Origin: an uncultured Rhodopila sp.
GTDB taxonomy: Bacteria; Pseudomonadota; Alphaproteobacteria; Acetobacterales; Acetobacteraceae
Length of the DNA: 64,000 nt
Reading direction: 5' to 3'
Assembly (NCBI GenBank): GCA_903932145.1
Contig: CAIZFE010000021.1
Location: forward strand, 27,565 to 91,564
Both the position numbers and the translations under genes were made by a program. Below, piece after piece: positions 44,343 through 52,921 of this stretch (within the stretch, counting starts at the first letter, position 1; every line of letters starts with the position of its first letter). The notes below the pieces were generated by a model. That model saw only the letters and a list, made by a program, of their open reading frames with translations, was not told the origin of the DNA and ran no database searches.

Positions 44343-44882
44343 TCATGTATGCGACGCCTCCTCGCCATCCGGTGAACCCTCCTTGGGCGCGTTGGCCAGT
44401 GCCCGCAGCATGAGCCTGACGACCCCGTCGAAATCGACTGGCTTCATTCGCGGCGAACCGCCGTCCATCTGAAGCAACCGAGCGCAGGAGACCGAATAGA
44501 TGTGGTTGCAGACCGCCCAACTGTCGATCCCGGGTCTGCGCGGATTTGGATTCTCCGTCAGCTTGTACGCCCATTTGTTATCTCGCTGGAGCTTGGTCGT
44601 CAGCGGCACGACCGTCACCGGGCCTTCCAGGCTGCTGTCCCGCGATACCACGACGACCGGACGATTTTTATAAAACTCCGGCCGCAGCGCATCCGCCCAG
44701 AAATTGCACCAATAAACGGCACGCAGTTTCGGCGCGGATGCCAACCGGACTCGTCCGGCAGGTGCGGCTGGTTCGTTGTCCGGCTCTCGAACAGAAGCCG
44801 GTCTGGCGAGCGTCAAGGTTCCCGTCCGGTTCGGATCATGGCCTGCCGGTCGTTCTGTCGGGTTGGCCAGTGGATGTCGCAT
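44343..44882 (-). CDS. PemK/MazF-like toxin without antitoxin
   Basis: 179 residues. After a 50-residue Pro/Ala/Arg-rich, probably disordered start comes a PemK-like barrel: LRAVYWCNFWADALRPEFYKNRPVVVVSRD (about 53-82), GPVTVVPLTTKLQRDNKWAYKL (about 87-108) and IDSWAVCNHIYSVSCARLLQM (about 119-139). This is a MazF/PemK-type endoribonuclease fold. No antitoxin gene flanks it; the start is uncertain and a shorter version is possible. It diverges from the leuA leader. Confidence 0.75.
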   Translation of the reverse strand: MRHPLANPTERPAGHDPNRTGTLTLARPASVREPDNEPAAPAGRVRLASAPKLRAVYWCNFWADALRPEFYKNRPVVVVSRDSSLEGPVTVVPLTTKLQRDNKWAYKLTENPNPRRPGIDSWAVCNHIYSVSCARLLQMDGGSPRMKPVDFDGVVRLMLRALANAPKEGSPDGEEASHT

Positions 44883-45015
44883 GGATGCCCGCCGCCGTGG
44901 TGGTTACGATCCGCCAGACCTTTCCACCATTTGGGTTAAGGAATCGTAAACGCGCGACCGATTCCCGTTCGCCGTCCCTGTTGCAGCGGAACCCGATCGC
45001 GGCTATGAACAATCC

Positions 45016-45135
45016 ATGTCCAACGGCACGCCCTTTGCGATACTGACCGATGACGCTGTTGCGTCCGGTTTTGCGCGCCCCCGGGACCTCCCCCTGTCCG
45101 GCCTGCTCCTCCTCCTTCGACTTAGCCGCCCCTGA
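45016..45135 (+). CDS. leuL: leuA leader peptide (five consecutive Leu codons)
   Basis: A 39-codon frame, ATG 45016 to TGA 45135, ends SGLLLLLRLSRP: five consecutive Leu codons (CTG CTC CTC CTC CTT, 45103-45117) and a sixth one codon later, seven of the 39 residues being close together near the 3' end. It lies 83 bp before leuA on the same strand and its stop codon is inside the first arm of an alternative hairpin. This is the structure of ribosome-mediated attenuation, in which a leucine shortage stalls the ribosome on the Leu codons. Such leaders are known before leuA in alphaproteobacteria. The SD is weak, so the exact start is uncertain. Confidence 0.75.
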   Translation: MSNGTPFAILTDDAVASGFARPRDLPLSGLLLLLRLSRP

Positions 45136-45186
45136 GCGCTTCGCCGGGTTGTTGAAACGCCGGCTCGCTCAGGGGAACCCCTGAGG
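45129..45186 (+). promoter_or_regulatory. leuA attenuator: mutually exclusive hairpins
   Basis: CCCCTGAGCG (45129-45138, overlapping the leader stop) can pair with CGCTCAGGGG (45166-45175), supported by an inner GCCGG/CCGGC stem. The same CTCAGGGG can instead pair with CCCCTGAG at 45178-45185. Only one pairing can form, so the position of the ribosome on the leader decides which. The second hairpin has no U-tract after it, so it may act on leuA translation or through Rho rather than as a standard terminator. Confidence 0.65.
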
Positions 45187-45217
45187 CTAATGTCGCGTCA
45201 TCTTGAGGAACACTCCA

Positions 45218-46801
45218 ATGAGCATCACCCATCCCAGCTTCGGCAAGCTGGACGACGACCGCATCATCATCTTCGACACCACCCTGCGCGATGGCGAGCA
45301 GTCGCCCGGCTTCTCCATGAACCTGGATGAAAAAATCCGCATGGCCGAGGCGCTGACCGAACTGGGCATCGACGTGATGGAGGCCGGGTTCCCGATCGCC
45401 TCCCCCGGTGATTACGAAAGTGTCAAGGCCATCGCCGAAACCATCGGCCAGCGGGACGACAGCCCGGTGATCTGCGGCCTGGCCCGGTCCGGGCGAGAGG
45501 ACATAATGCGGGCCGGCGACGCGGTGCGGGCGGCTAAGCGCAAGCGCATCCACAGCTTCATCTCCACCAGCCCGCTGCATATGAAGTTCAAGCTGCGGAT
45601 GGAGCCCGAGGAAGTCCTGCAAGCCGTCTCCGACAGCGTCGAGCTGGCTCGGTCCTTCACCGACGACGTGGAATGGTCGGCCGAGGACGGCACCCGCACC
45701 GACCCCGACTTCCTGTGCCGTTGTGTGGAGGCCGCGATCAAAGCCGGTGCTACCACGATCAACATACCCGACACCGTTGGCTACGCTGTCCCGGAAGACA
45801 TGATTCGGATATTCGAGATGGTGCTCAACCGGGTGCCGGGCGCGGACAAGATCATCCTGTCCACGCATAACCACAACGATCTGGGTCTGGCTGTCGCCAA
45901 CACCCTGGCCGCGATCAAGGCCGGTGTGCGTCAGGTAGAGGCAACGATCAACGGCATCGGCGAACGTGCCGGCAATGCCGCGCTGGAAGAAACCGTGATG
46001 GCAATCCGGACTCGCCAGGACGCGGTACCGTTCAGGAACAACATCAAGACCCCGAACCTGCTGCGGGTGTCGAAGATGCTGGCGGCGATCACCGGGTTCG
46101 ACGTGCAGCCAAACAAGGCCATCGTCGGCCGCAACGCCTTCGCGCATGAGGCCGGCATTCACCAGGACGGTGTCCTGAAACACGCCGGGACCTATGAGAT
46201 CATGCTGCCCGAGAGCGTCGGCTGGCAGAAATCCAGCTTGGTGATGGGCAAGCACTCCGGCCGGGCGGCGTTCCGCGATAAGCTGAAGACGATGGGATAT
46301 ACGATCGGCGACAACAAGTTGAACGACGCCTTCCGCCGCTTCAAGGATCTCGCCGACCGCAAGAAGGTGGTGTTCGACGAGGACATCGTCGCCCTGGTCG
46401 ATGACGAAGTGATGCGCGACCACGAGCGGGTCCGATTCGTTTCGCTGGATCTGTATGCCGGTTCGAAAAAGCCAGCTCGGGCGGAACTGGAACTGGAGGT
46501 CGATGGCGTTGTGCAATCCGCCGCGGCCACCGGCAACGGGCCGGTCGATGCGACGTTCAATGCGATTCAGGCGATCTTCCCGCATACCGCGAACCTGGTG
46601 CTGTTCTCGGTCGGCGCAGTGACCGAAGGCACCGACGCTCAGGCCAAGACAACGGTGCGGCTGGAGGAAAACGGCAAGATGGTCGATGGCCAAGGCGCGG
46701 ACGCCGACACGATCGTGTCGGCGGCTCGGGCGTATATCCACGCGCTGAACAAGCTGATGGTGAAGCGGCTGCGGACGGAACCGGCGGCGCTGTCCGCCTG
46801 A
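45218..46801 (+). CDS. leuA: 2-isopropylmalate synthase
   Basis: 527 residues from ATG 45218 (GAGGAA 8 nt upstream). It condenses acetyl-CoA with 2-oxoisovalerate, the first committed step of leucine synthesis. The HMGL-like TIM barrel begins DTTLRDGEQSPGFSM (about 19-33) and has the metal site THNHNDLGLAVAN (about 217-229). GIHQDGVLK and the C-terminal LeuA allosteric domain (VDATFNAIQAIFPH) follow, so leucine feedback inhibition is expected in addition to the attenuator upstream. Confidence 0.95.
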   Translation: MSITHPSFGKLDDDRIIIFDTTLRDGEQSPGFSMNLDEKIRMAEALTELGIDVMEAGFPIASPGDYESVKAIAETIGQRDDSPVICGLARSGREDIMRAGDAVRAAKRKRIHSFISTSPLHMKFKLRMEPEEVLQAVSDSVELARSFTDDVEWSAEDGTRTDPDFLCRCVEAAIKAGATTINIPDTVGYAVPEDMIRIFEMVLNRVPGADKIILSTHNHNDLGLAVANTLAAIKAGVRQVEATINGIGERAGNAALEETVMAIRTRQDAVPFRNNIKTPNLLRVSKMLAAITGFDVQPNKAIVGRNAFAHEAGIHQDGVLKHAGTYEIMLPESVGWQKSSLVMGKHSGRAAFRDKLKTMGYTIGDNKLNDAFRRFKDLADRKKVVFDEDIVALVDDEVMRDHERVRFVSLDLYAGSKKPARAELELEVDGVVQSAAATGNGPVDATFNAIQAIFPHTANLVLFSVGAVTEGTDAQAKTTVRLEENGKMVDGQGADADTIVSAARAYIHALNKLMVKRLRTEPAALSA

Positions 46802-46816
46802 CATCGTTACCCCACC

Positions 46817-46884
46817 GTCATGGCCCGGCTCGTCCGGGCCACCTTTATCGGCATGTCGCGGCATTTATTGCCCGGACATGCCGA
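46817..46884. repeat. REP-like element with two palindromes
   Basis: GTCATGGCCCGGCTCGTCCGGGCCACC contains GGCCCGG/CCGGGCC arms (46822-46840), and TCGGCATGTC (46848-46857) pairs perfectly with GACATGCCGA (46875-46884). It follows the leuA stop by 15 bp and could end its transcript. The first half matches the copies at 41206 and 63964. Confidence 0.6.
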
Positions 46885-46938
46885 TCCATTGGAGACTAAC
46901 GGTTTGAAGGCCGATCCGCTCAACCTTGAGCGGTCACC

Positions 46939-47163
46939 TTAGTTGTAGCCCCAAAAGCCGCTGGCGCCGGTCGTAGGCCGGTTGCTGAGTCCATAGCTGG
47001 TGCCAGAGGTCGATACGCCCGCGACCGGCGCGGAATCCGGCGTTTCATTAGCAGGGGTAGCGGGCGCGGCATGCGTTCCGGGGCCGGTGATGCCATAGGA
47101 ACGGGGATCGCCGGAACAAGCGGCGAGGGCAATCAGCAAACCGAGGGTCAGGATCGTGCGCAT
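46939..47163 (-). CDS. Small putative lipoprotein
   Basis: 74 residues from ATG 47163. MRTILTLGLLIALAACSGD is a lipoprotein signal with lipobox LAAC (Cys about 16). The mature part is short and low-complexity (Ala, Pro, Thr, Ser), ending SGFWGYN. Function is unknown. A CCGCTCAA/TTGAGCGG hairpin at 46916-46933 follows the stop. It diverges from the DUF3833 gene. Confidence 0.75.
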   Translation of the reverse strand: MRTILTLGLLIALAACSGDPRSYGITGPGTHAAPATPANETPDSAPVAGVSTSGTSYGLSNRPTTGASGFWGYN

Positions 47164-47323
47164 GGCACGACATTGCGCCACGAACACTCCAGCTGTCCAT
47201 CGGGTTTCAACGGTGGAATCAACTTTCCCGGTTATCTCGTGCCGCCAGTGAACCATTTCGTCCGTGCGCCCGTATTGAAGACAGGCCGCCAAGCCCGACG
47301 GCCGTCACACCGAGGCTCGATCC

Positions 47324-47911
47324 GTGCGCCCTGCCCTGACCGCCCTGCTTCTAGCCGCCGGCCTGGTGACCGCCGGCCTCGTGACCGCGTATCATCGCAA
47401 GTCCGAGCCCGCCGCCTCGATCGGCACCGGTCCCGCGTTCGACCCGGTCGCGTTTTTCAGCGGCCACACGCACTCGACCGGGGTGATCGAAGGCCGCTCC
47501 GGCGCGCCGACCGAACGGATCGCGACCGACAGCCACGGAGATACGGATGGGGCCGATCGGCTGACCATGGTGCAAACGCTATCGTTCCAGGATGGCAGGA
47601 CGCAGCAACGCGACTGGACGCTGTGGCGCACGGGTCCGAACCAATTCGCCGCGACCGCGAATGACATGGTGGGCACGGCGAAAGGCGAGGCACAAGGCGG
47701 ATTGTTTCGTTGGCAATGGGTCTGGGCTCGGTCTCCCGGTAACTGGCTGATGAACGTAACAATGAACCAATGGATGTACCGGATGGACGACGGTTCGGTG
47801 ACGATCCGCACGACGGTCAGCAAATTCGGCTTTATCGTTGCGGAGGTGACTGAGCAGTTCGTTCGTGGCGACGCTGGCGCTATTCCATTGAGGCAAGATG
47901 CTGGCACCTGA
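47324..47911 (+). CDS. DUF3833 family protein
   Basis: 195 residues from GTG 47324. An N-terminal hydrophobic segment (ALTALLLAAGLVTAGLVTAY) may be a signal anchor. FDPVAFFSGHTHSTGVIEGRSG (about 39-60), RDWTLWRTGPNQFAATANDMVG and MNQWMYRMDDGSVTIRTTVSKFG are typical of DUF3833, a lipocalin-like periplasmic family of unknown function. It stands between the small lipoprotein and the vapBC locus. Confidence 0.8.
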   Translation: MRPALTALLLAAGLVTAGLVTAYHRKSEPAASIGTGPAFDPVAFFSGHTHSTGVIEGRSGAPTERIATDSHGDTDGADRLTMVQTLSFQDGRTQQRDWTLWRTGPNQFAATANDMVGTAKGEAQGGLFRWQWVWARSPGNWLMNVTMNQWMYRMDDGSVTIRTTVSKFGFIVAEVTEQFVRGDAGAIPLRQDAGT

Positions 47912-47973
47912 GCACTAACGGTTACAGGTAATTTCTCGGCCCAACCGCTGACCAATCGGCGTCCATCATAGTC

Positions 47974-48002
47974 TTGACGTCCCATGCTCACTTGGATATT
48001 TT
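47974..48002 (+). promoter_or_regulatory. Promoter of the vapBC locus
   Basis: TTGACG (47974-47979) and TATTTT (47997-48002) are separated by 17 nt, 20 bp upstream of the vapB ATG, in a locally AT-rich stretch. The spacing and -35 match are close to consensus for sigma70. Confidence 0.5.
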
Positions 48003-48022
48003 CAAATTAAGAAGAAATTTCC

Positions 48023-48292
48023 ATGCATCCCGAGAGCAGCCAAGACTTCGCTATCCCCCCAGCCCTCGCCGTCCAGGTCAAGGCCGTCGCGGAGGCTCAA
48101 CATCGCCAGCCACTGGGCGTGCTAAGCGACGCGCTGGAGCAGTATCTGGAATCATGGCGCTCAATGACCCTTCGTGCGACTATGCATCGCTCCCCAATTG
48201 AGGCCGCCGCCCGGATGCGACGATCGCGTTCAGGAAACGTCCTACCCGATAACATCATTATTCACGATCTGATGACCAACGGCCGCGCGTGA
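48023..48292 (+). CDS. vapB: VapB-like antitoxin
   Basis: 89 residues. The central part LAVQVKAVAEAQHRQPLGVLSDALEQYLESWRS (about 14-46) is a ribbon-helix-helix-like or helical antitoxin segment, and the tail contains NIIIHDLMTNGRA. Assignment rests mainly on the overlapping PIN-domain gene (GTGA overlap at 48289-48292) and on size. It is intact while its toxin has a stop codon. Confidence 0.65.
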   Translation: MHPESSQDFAIPPALAVQVKAVAEAQHRQPLGVLSDALEQYLESWRSMTLRATMHRSPIEAAARMRRSRSGNVLPDNIIIHDLMTNGRA

Positions 48293-48705
48293 GCGATTTC
48301 GTTCTCGATAACTCGGTCACAATGCGCTGGTGCTTTGACAATGGAGCGCATGCCTAGGCCGACACAATCCTTCACACGCTTGAAACGGAACAAGGTGCGG
48401 CGTTCGTGCCGCTGCTGTGGCGCTATGAGGTAAGCGCCGTTTTATCCCGCGCGCAAAACAAGGGTCTTTTGACTGCGCGCAAGGCTACGGAATTTCTGGA
48501 AGATATTGCTGCGTTGACGATCATCGTTGACATGGACGGCGCCAACCGTATCTTGAGCGACGTTCACCGAGTTGCCACGCGGTATCGGCTGACGTTCTAC
48601 GACGCTTCATATCTGGAATTGGCACTGCGCACAAATTTACCGCTCGCGACGCTTGATGCGGAATTGCTGAATGCGTGCACGTCCGCAGGCGTTACGACAC
48701 TATAA
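48289..48705 (+). pseudogene. vapC: VapC-type PIN toxin interrupted by an amber codon
   Basis: From GTG 48289 the frame reads SDFVLDNSVTMRWCFDNGAHA, then TAG at 48355-48357, then ADTILHTLETEQGAAFVPLLWRYEV and on to TFYDASYLELALRTNLPLATLDAELL, ending at 48705. The PIN acidic residues are all present: DNS at the start, Glu in RYEVS, and DASYLELA plus TLD near the end. One base (Tyr TAC/TAT to TAG) would explain the break. It is likely an inactivated toxin; restart at GTG 48406 would lose the first catalytic Asp. Confidence 0.8.
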
Positions 48706-48824
48706 ATAATCGTAACAAATTCGTGATCGTCAGAACGTACTGGCGCAGGGCCACAGTGGTGTCGCGAGAATATCGGTACACGCACCGTGGACAAGCGTCC
48801 GAATGAACGAACAGAAATTCCCGC

Positions 48825-49646
48825 TTACCCCCGCATGAACGCATTCAGCCCCGGCGTCGGCAGCGTCTCGTCCAGATAATCGAACGTGCCGTGTTCCGTG
48901 ACCTCCTTCGCGGCGTTCACCAAACCTGTCATCGCCGCACGATACAACGATGTCGCCAGACTGACGCGCTTCACTCCGGCCCCGGACAACACGGCCACAG
49001 TAAACGACTTCCCCTTGATCCCCGCCATGAAGTTGAACGGCCGTGACAGTGCCGAACAGACCGCGTGCACCGCATCGATGTCCGGCAGCCCCGGAGCCAT
49101 CAGAACGTCGGCTCCGGCCGCCTCATACGCCAGCAGGCGATGGATCGTGTCATCCAGGTCCGGATTGCCACGCAGGAAGTTTTCCGCGCGCGCCGTCAGG
49201 GTGAACGGAAACAGCACCGACCGAGCGGCTTCGACAGACGCGGCGATGCGGTCCCTGGCGTGGGAAACCTCGAATAACGGATGCGCCGAATCGCCTGTCG
49301 CATCCTCGATAGACGCCCCGACCAGACCGATTTCCGCCGCCAGCCGGATCGTTTCCGCCGCCGTTTCCGGCAGGTCACCGAATCCTTTTTCCAGATCGGC
49401 CGACACCGGCAGTCCAGTGGCCTCAACGATCGCCCGGCAATGCGCCAGCGCCTCGTCCCGCGTCACCATGCCGTCGCGGCGCCCGAGCACGCCCGCACAG
49501 GCGCCGCTGGAGGTCGCCAGGGCGGAGAAACCCAGCGCGGTCAGGATCCTCGCGGATCCGGCGTCCCAGGCATTGGCGATGACAAACGTTTCGGGCGCAT
49601 CGTGCAGCGCACGAAAGCGTTCGGCTTTTTCAGCTTGGCTGGACAT
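48825..49646 (-). CDS. Isocitrate lyase / PEP mutase family enzyme
   Basis: 273 residues with the PEPM/ICL barrel: FVIANAWDAGSARILTALGFSALATSSGA (about 21-49), LPVSADLEKGFGD (about 79-91) and GASIEDATGD (about 109-118). These supply Mg-binding Asp and Glu residues. The KKCGH loop of true isocitrate lyases is absent, so a 2-methylisocitrate-lyase-like or oxaloacetate-decarboxylase role is more likely. Its ATG overlaps the CoA-transferase stop (TAATG); the two form an operon. Confidence 0.87.
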   Translation of the reverse strand: MSSQAEKAERFRALHDAPETFVIANAWDAGSARILTALGFSALATSSGACAGVLGRRDGMVTRDEALAHCRAIVEATGLPVSADLEKGFGDLPETAAETIRLAAEIGLVGASIEDATGDSAHPLFEVSHARDRIAASVEAARSVLFPFTLTARAENFLRGNPDLDDTIHRLLAYEAAGADVLMAPGLPDIDAVHAVCSALSRPFNFMAGIKGKSFTVAVLSGAGVKRVSLATSLYRAAMTGLVNAAKEVTEHGTFDYLDETLPTPGLNAFMRG

Positions 49647-50791
49647 TATTTGGCTGCCTTTCGTTCGTTCAGGACCTCATCTGTGTGTTCACCCAACCGA
49701 GGCGCCGCTCGGCGGATCGATCCGGGTGTATCGGATAGTTTCACCGTCACGCCCAGCGTGTGGAACGGGCCGGTGACGGGGTGGTTGGTTTCGACGACCA
49801 TCTCACGCGAGAGGATTTGCGGGTCGGTGAAGACCTCATCGTAATACAAAACCGGACCGGCCGGGATGCCAATCTTTTCCAAAGCTGCAAGCCAATGGGC
49901 CGACGTTTCCAGACGCAACGGTTCAGCCAGTAAATCCACCAACGCGCTGTTGTTCTTCACCCGTTCGGCGATACTGGCGAAACGAGGATCGGCAACCAAC
50001 CCGGGCAGCCCGACAATTTCGCAAAACTGGGCAAAGAATTTTTGCTGCGACGCGCCCACCGTGATGTAGCCGTCCGCGGTCTGAAAGCACTGGTAAGGCG
50101 AACTGCCGCGATGCGCCTGACCAATCCGTTCCGGCCGCGTGCCGGTCGCGAAGTAATGCGCGGATTCATAGACCGCCAGTGATGTTGCGGCCTCCAGCAG
50201 CGAGGTTTCCACATGCTGCCCCTCACCGGTGCAATGCCGCGCCTCCACCGCGGCCAGCACCCCGAACGCCAGGAACATGCCGGCGGTGACGTCGGAGATC
50301 GCGATCGGCAAACGGTGCGGCGGCCCATCGGCGGGACCATTCGTGCTCATCAGGCCCGACATCGCCTGCGTCACCAGATCGAAGCCGCCGCGCGAACTAT
50401 ACGGGCCGGTCTGACCAAACCCGGAAATCGAGGCCAGGATCAGCCGTTTGTTGCGCCGATGCAGCGCCGTCCAACCCAGCCCCAATCGATCGAGCACACC
50501 CGGCCGGAAATTCTCCACCAGGATATCGGCGCGGTCGATCAACCCAAGCAGCGCTTCCTTGTCGGCCGCCTGCTTCAAATCCATCACGACGGATCGCTTG
50601 TTGCGGTTCCAGGTCATGAACGGCGCGCTCTCGCCATTGACGAACGGCGGCATATTGCGGGCGGAATCACCCTTTGGCGGCTCGATCTTGATGACCTCGG
50701 CGCCGTGATCGGCCAGCAGCATTGCGCAGTATGGGCCGGACAGGTGGCTGGTCAGATCCAGCACCAGAAGGTGATCGAGCGCGCCGGCCAT
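49646..50791 (-). CDS. CaiB/BaiF class III CoA-transferase
   Basis: 381 residues. LDHLLVLDLTSHLSGPYCAMLLADHGAEVIKIEPPKGD (about 4-41) and the catalytic Asp in GGFDLVTQAMSGLMSTNG (about 140) define the family. It is translationally coupled to a PEPM/ICL-family enzyme, a combination that suggests a dicarboxylic acid such as citramalate or methylsuccinate derivatives being activated and cleaved. The substrate is not determined. It diverges from kup. Confidence 0.9.
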   Translation of the reverse strand: MAGALDHLLVLDLTSHLSGPYCAMLLADHGAEVIKIEPPKGDSARNMPPFVNGESAPFMTWNRNKRSVVMDLKQAADKEALLGLIDRADILVENFRPGVLDRLGLGWTALHRRNKRLILASISGFGQTGPYSSRGGFDLVTQAMSGLMSTNGPADGPPHRLPIAISDVTAGMFLAFGVLAAVEARHCTGEGQHVETSLLEAATSLAVYESAHYFATGTRPERIGQAHRGSSPYQCFQTADGYITVGASQQKFFAQFCEIVGLPGLVADPRFASIAERVKNNSALVDLLAEPLRLETSAHWLAALEKIGIPAGPVLYYDEVFTDPQILSREMVVETNHPVTGPFHTLGVTVKLSDTPGSIRRAAPRLGEHTDEVLNERKAAK

Positions 50792-50953
50792 TGGGTTTCC
50801 TCCGTTCTTGTGGGACGATCATGCCACAGTGCGGGAAATTCTCCACCCTCACCCCCGTTCGATGCAAACCCGAGGTGATACCAAGCGATCTCTTACGCCG
50901 GCTGATGTGACTGGCACCCGATTTTCCCAACACACGGCACCTGGAGACACTGC

Positions 50954-52858
50954 ATGGACGCGAACGGAAAACCGGCACCCAAGCCCATTGAGCCATCCTC
51001 TGCCGACCGGCCTGTCACCGCCGCTGGCGCGTTGGCCGCGCTTGGCATTGTTTACGGCGACCTTGGAACAAGCCCATTATACACCTACCAGGCCATCGTC
51101 GGCACCGTCGGCGGCCACCCGTCTGCCGAAGATGCGCTCGGTCTTCTGTCGCTCGTCGTCTGGGCGCTCATCATTACGGTATCAATCAAATACTGCGTCT
51201 TCGTGTTGCGGGCGGACAATCATGGCGAGGGCGGCATTCTTGCACTGATGGCGCTGGTGACCGGCCGAGCGGGACGCGGGACGGGCACGTTGATCGTCGC
51301 CGCCCTGTTCGGGGCAGCTTTGATCTATGGCGACGGCATCATCACTCCGGCAATCTCTGTCTTGAGCGCTCTGGAAGGCATCAATGTCGTTACAGAGATC
51401 TTCAAACCCTACGTTGTGCCAGCAGCCCTGGTCGTGCTGGTCGGATTGTTCACCGCCCAGATGAAGGGCACCGCCAGCATCGGCCGTGTGTTCGGACCTG
51501 TCATGCTGCTGTGGTTCGTGGTCATCGCGATCCTGGGACTGTCCGGCGTGGTGCGCCGGCCGGAGGTGCTGTTCGCCCTCAATCCATTGCATGCGATCCG
51601 GTTCGTCCTCGCCCACGGCTTACACACCTTCGTGGTACTCGGCGGCGTCTTCCTGGCGATCACCGGCGGCGAGGCGCTCTACGCCGACATGGGGCATTTC
51701 GGCCGCAATCCGATTCGGTCGTCCTGGTACACTGTCGTGCTGCCCGGCCTGCTGCTGTGTTACGCCGGACAAACCGCTTTGATACTGGAAAACCCCGGCC
51801 TCGACGGCAATCCATTCTTCAAACTGGCGCCGGTCTGGGCGGTGATCCCGTTGGTCGTGTTGGCAACGTTTGCCACCATTATCGCCAGCCAGTCCATCAT
51901 CACCGGAGCATTCTCCCTGACCCGTCAGGCGATGCAGCTTGGGTGGTTTCCGGGACTCAACATCCGCCAGACGTCCGATCAGGAATACGGCCAGATTTAC
52001 GTGCCGGTCGTGAACTGGACGATGATGGTTTGCACGCTGTTCCTGACGGTCAGCTTCGGCAGTTCCGATCGTCTCGCGGGGGCGTACGGTACCGCTGTCT
52101 CCACCACGATGCTGTTGACGACGGCTTTGCTGTTCAACGCCATGCGCGACGTGTGGCGCTGGCCGACGGCGGTCGCGTTACTGGTCAGTGGCGCGTTCCT
52201 GTTGATCGACCTTGCTTTCTTCGGCGCGAATTTGTTGAAAATCCGTGAGGGCGGCTGGATACCGCTGCTGCTGGGGGTCCTGATCTTCCTTGTCATGACG
52301 ACGTGGCGGCGCGGAATGGACGCGCTGAGGCGGTCGTTGGTGCAAAAACCGGAAGCCATCGGCGAATTTCTGGCTGAAATAGCGTCAGGGCAGATCGCAC
52401 GCGTGCCCGGGACGGCCGTATTCCTCAGCCGCAGTGAAACCGCCGTCCCGCCCGTGATGGTCCGCCATGTGGCCCAAATCAAGGCGCTCCAGGAAGTCGT
52501 GGTCAGCCTGACCGTGAAATTCGAGGCTTATCCACGCGTTTCGCTGGAGAAGCGGGCAGAGGTCGAGAAGTTGGCCGAGGGCTTCTGGCACGTGACACTC
52601 CATTTCGGATTTATCGAGATGCCGAACGTGGCTGCGGCGCTGGCCTGTGCCCGGGACAAAGGCTGCCCGCTGAACCTGGACGACGCGGTCTATTTCGCCT
52701 CGCATGACGAGGTGGTGCGCAGCGCCCATCCACCCAGGTTGCCGGCGTGGCGACGGATGCTGTTCGCGATGATGTACCGTAATGCGGTGCGCGCGCCCGA
52801 CCGGTTCGATCTGCCGGCCGACAAGTTCCTGGAGGTGGGACGGCAGATCGCATTGTAG
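50954..52858 (+). CDS. kup: Low-affinity potassium uptake protein Kup
   Basis: 634 residues. About twelve membrane helices occupy residues 15-460, beginning LAALGIVYGDLGTSPLYTYQ (about 26-45), the Kup/HAK signature, with GDGIITPAISVLSALEG further on (about 125-141). The C-terminal cytoplasmic part (about 480-634) has VPGTAVFLSRSETAVPP. Kup couples K+ uptake to H+. GGAG lies 8 nt before the ATG. It stands alone between the divergent CoA-transferase and an ABC operon. Confidence 0.94.
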   Translation: MDANGKPAPKPIEPSSADRPVTAAGALAALGIVYGDLGTSPLYTYQAIVGTVGGHPSAEDALGLLSLVVWALIITVSIKYCVFVLRADNHGEGGILALMALVTGRAGRGTGTLIVAALFGAALIYGDGIITPAISVLSALEGINVVTEIFKPYVVPAALVVLVGLFTAQMKGTASIGRVFGPVMLLWFVVIAILGLSGVVRRPEVLFALNPLHAIRFVLAHGLHTFVVLGGVFLAITGGEALYADMGHFGRNPIRSSWYTVVLPGLLLCYAGQTALILENPGLDGNPFFKLAPVWAVIPLVVLATFATIIASQSIITGAFSLTRQAMQLGWFPGLNIRQTSDQEYGQIYVPVVNWTMMVCTLFLTVSFGSSDRLAGAYGTAVSTTMLLTTALLFNAMRDVWRWPTAVALLVSGAFLLIDLAFFGANLLKIREGGWIPLLLGVLIFLVMTTWRRGMDALRRSLVQKPEAIGEFLAEIASGQIARVPGTAVFLSRSETAVPPVMVRHVAQIKALQEVVVSLTVKFEAYPRVSLEKRAEVEKLAEGFWHVTLHFGFIEMPNVAAALACARDKGCPLNLDDAVYFASHDEVVRSAHPPRLPAWRRMLFAMMYRNAVRAPDRFDLPADKFLEVGRQIAL

Positions 52859-52921
52859 TCGGCTTGCCGGTATCCCGTCGGTGATATAGCACAAACGGAC
52901 GGGAAAAAGAGGAAACCGACA

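Noticed and set aside
44883..45217. T-box or metabolite riboswitch before leuA
   Set aside because: No T-box sequence or known riboswitch core was seen; the Leu-codon leader explains the structure better.
45122..46864. 580-codon minus-strand frame
   Set aside because: Antisense of leuA without any domain; produced by third-position GC bias.
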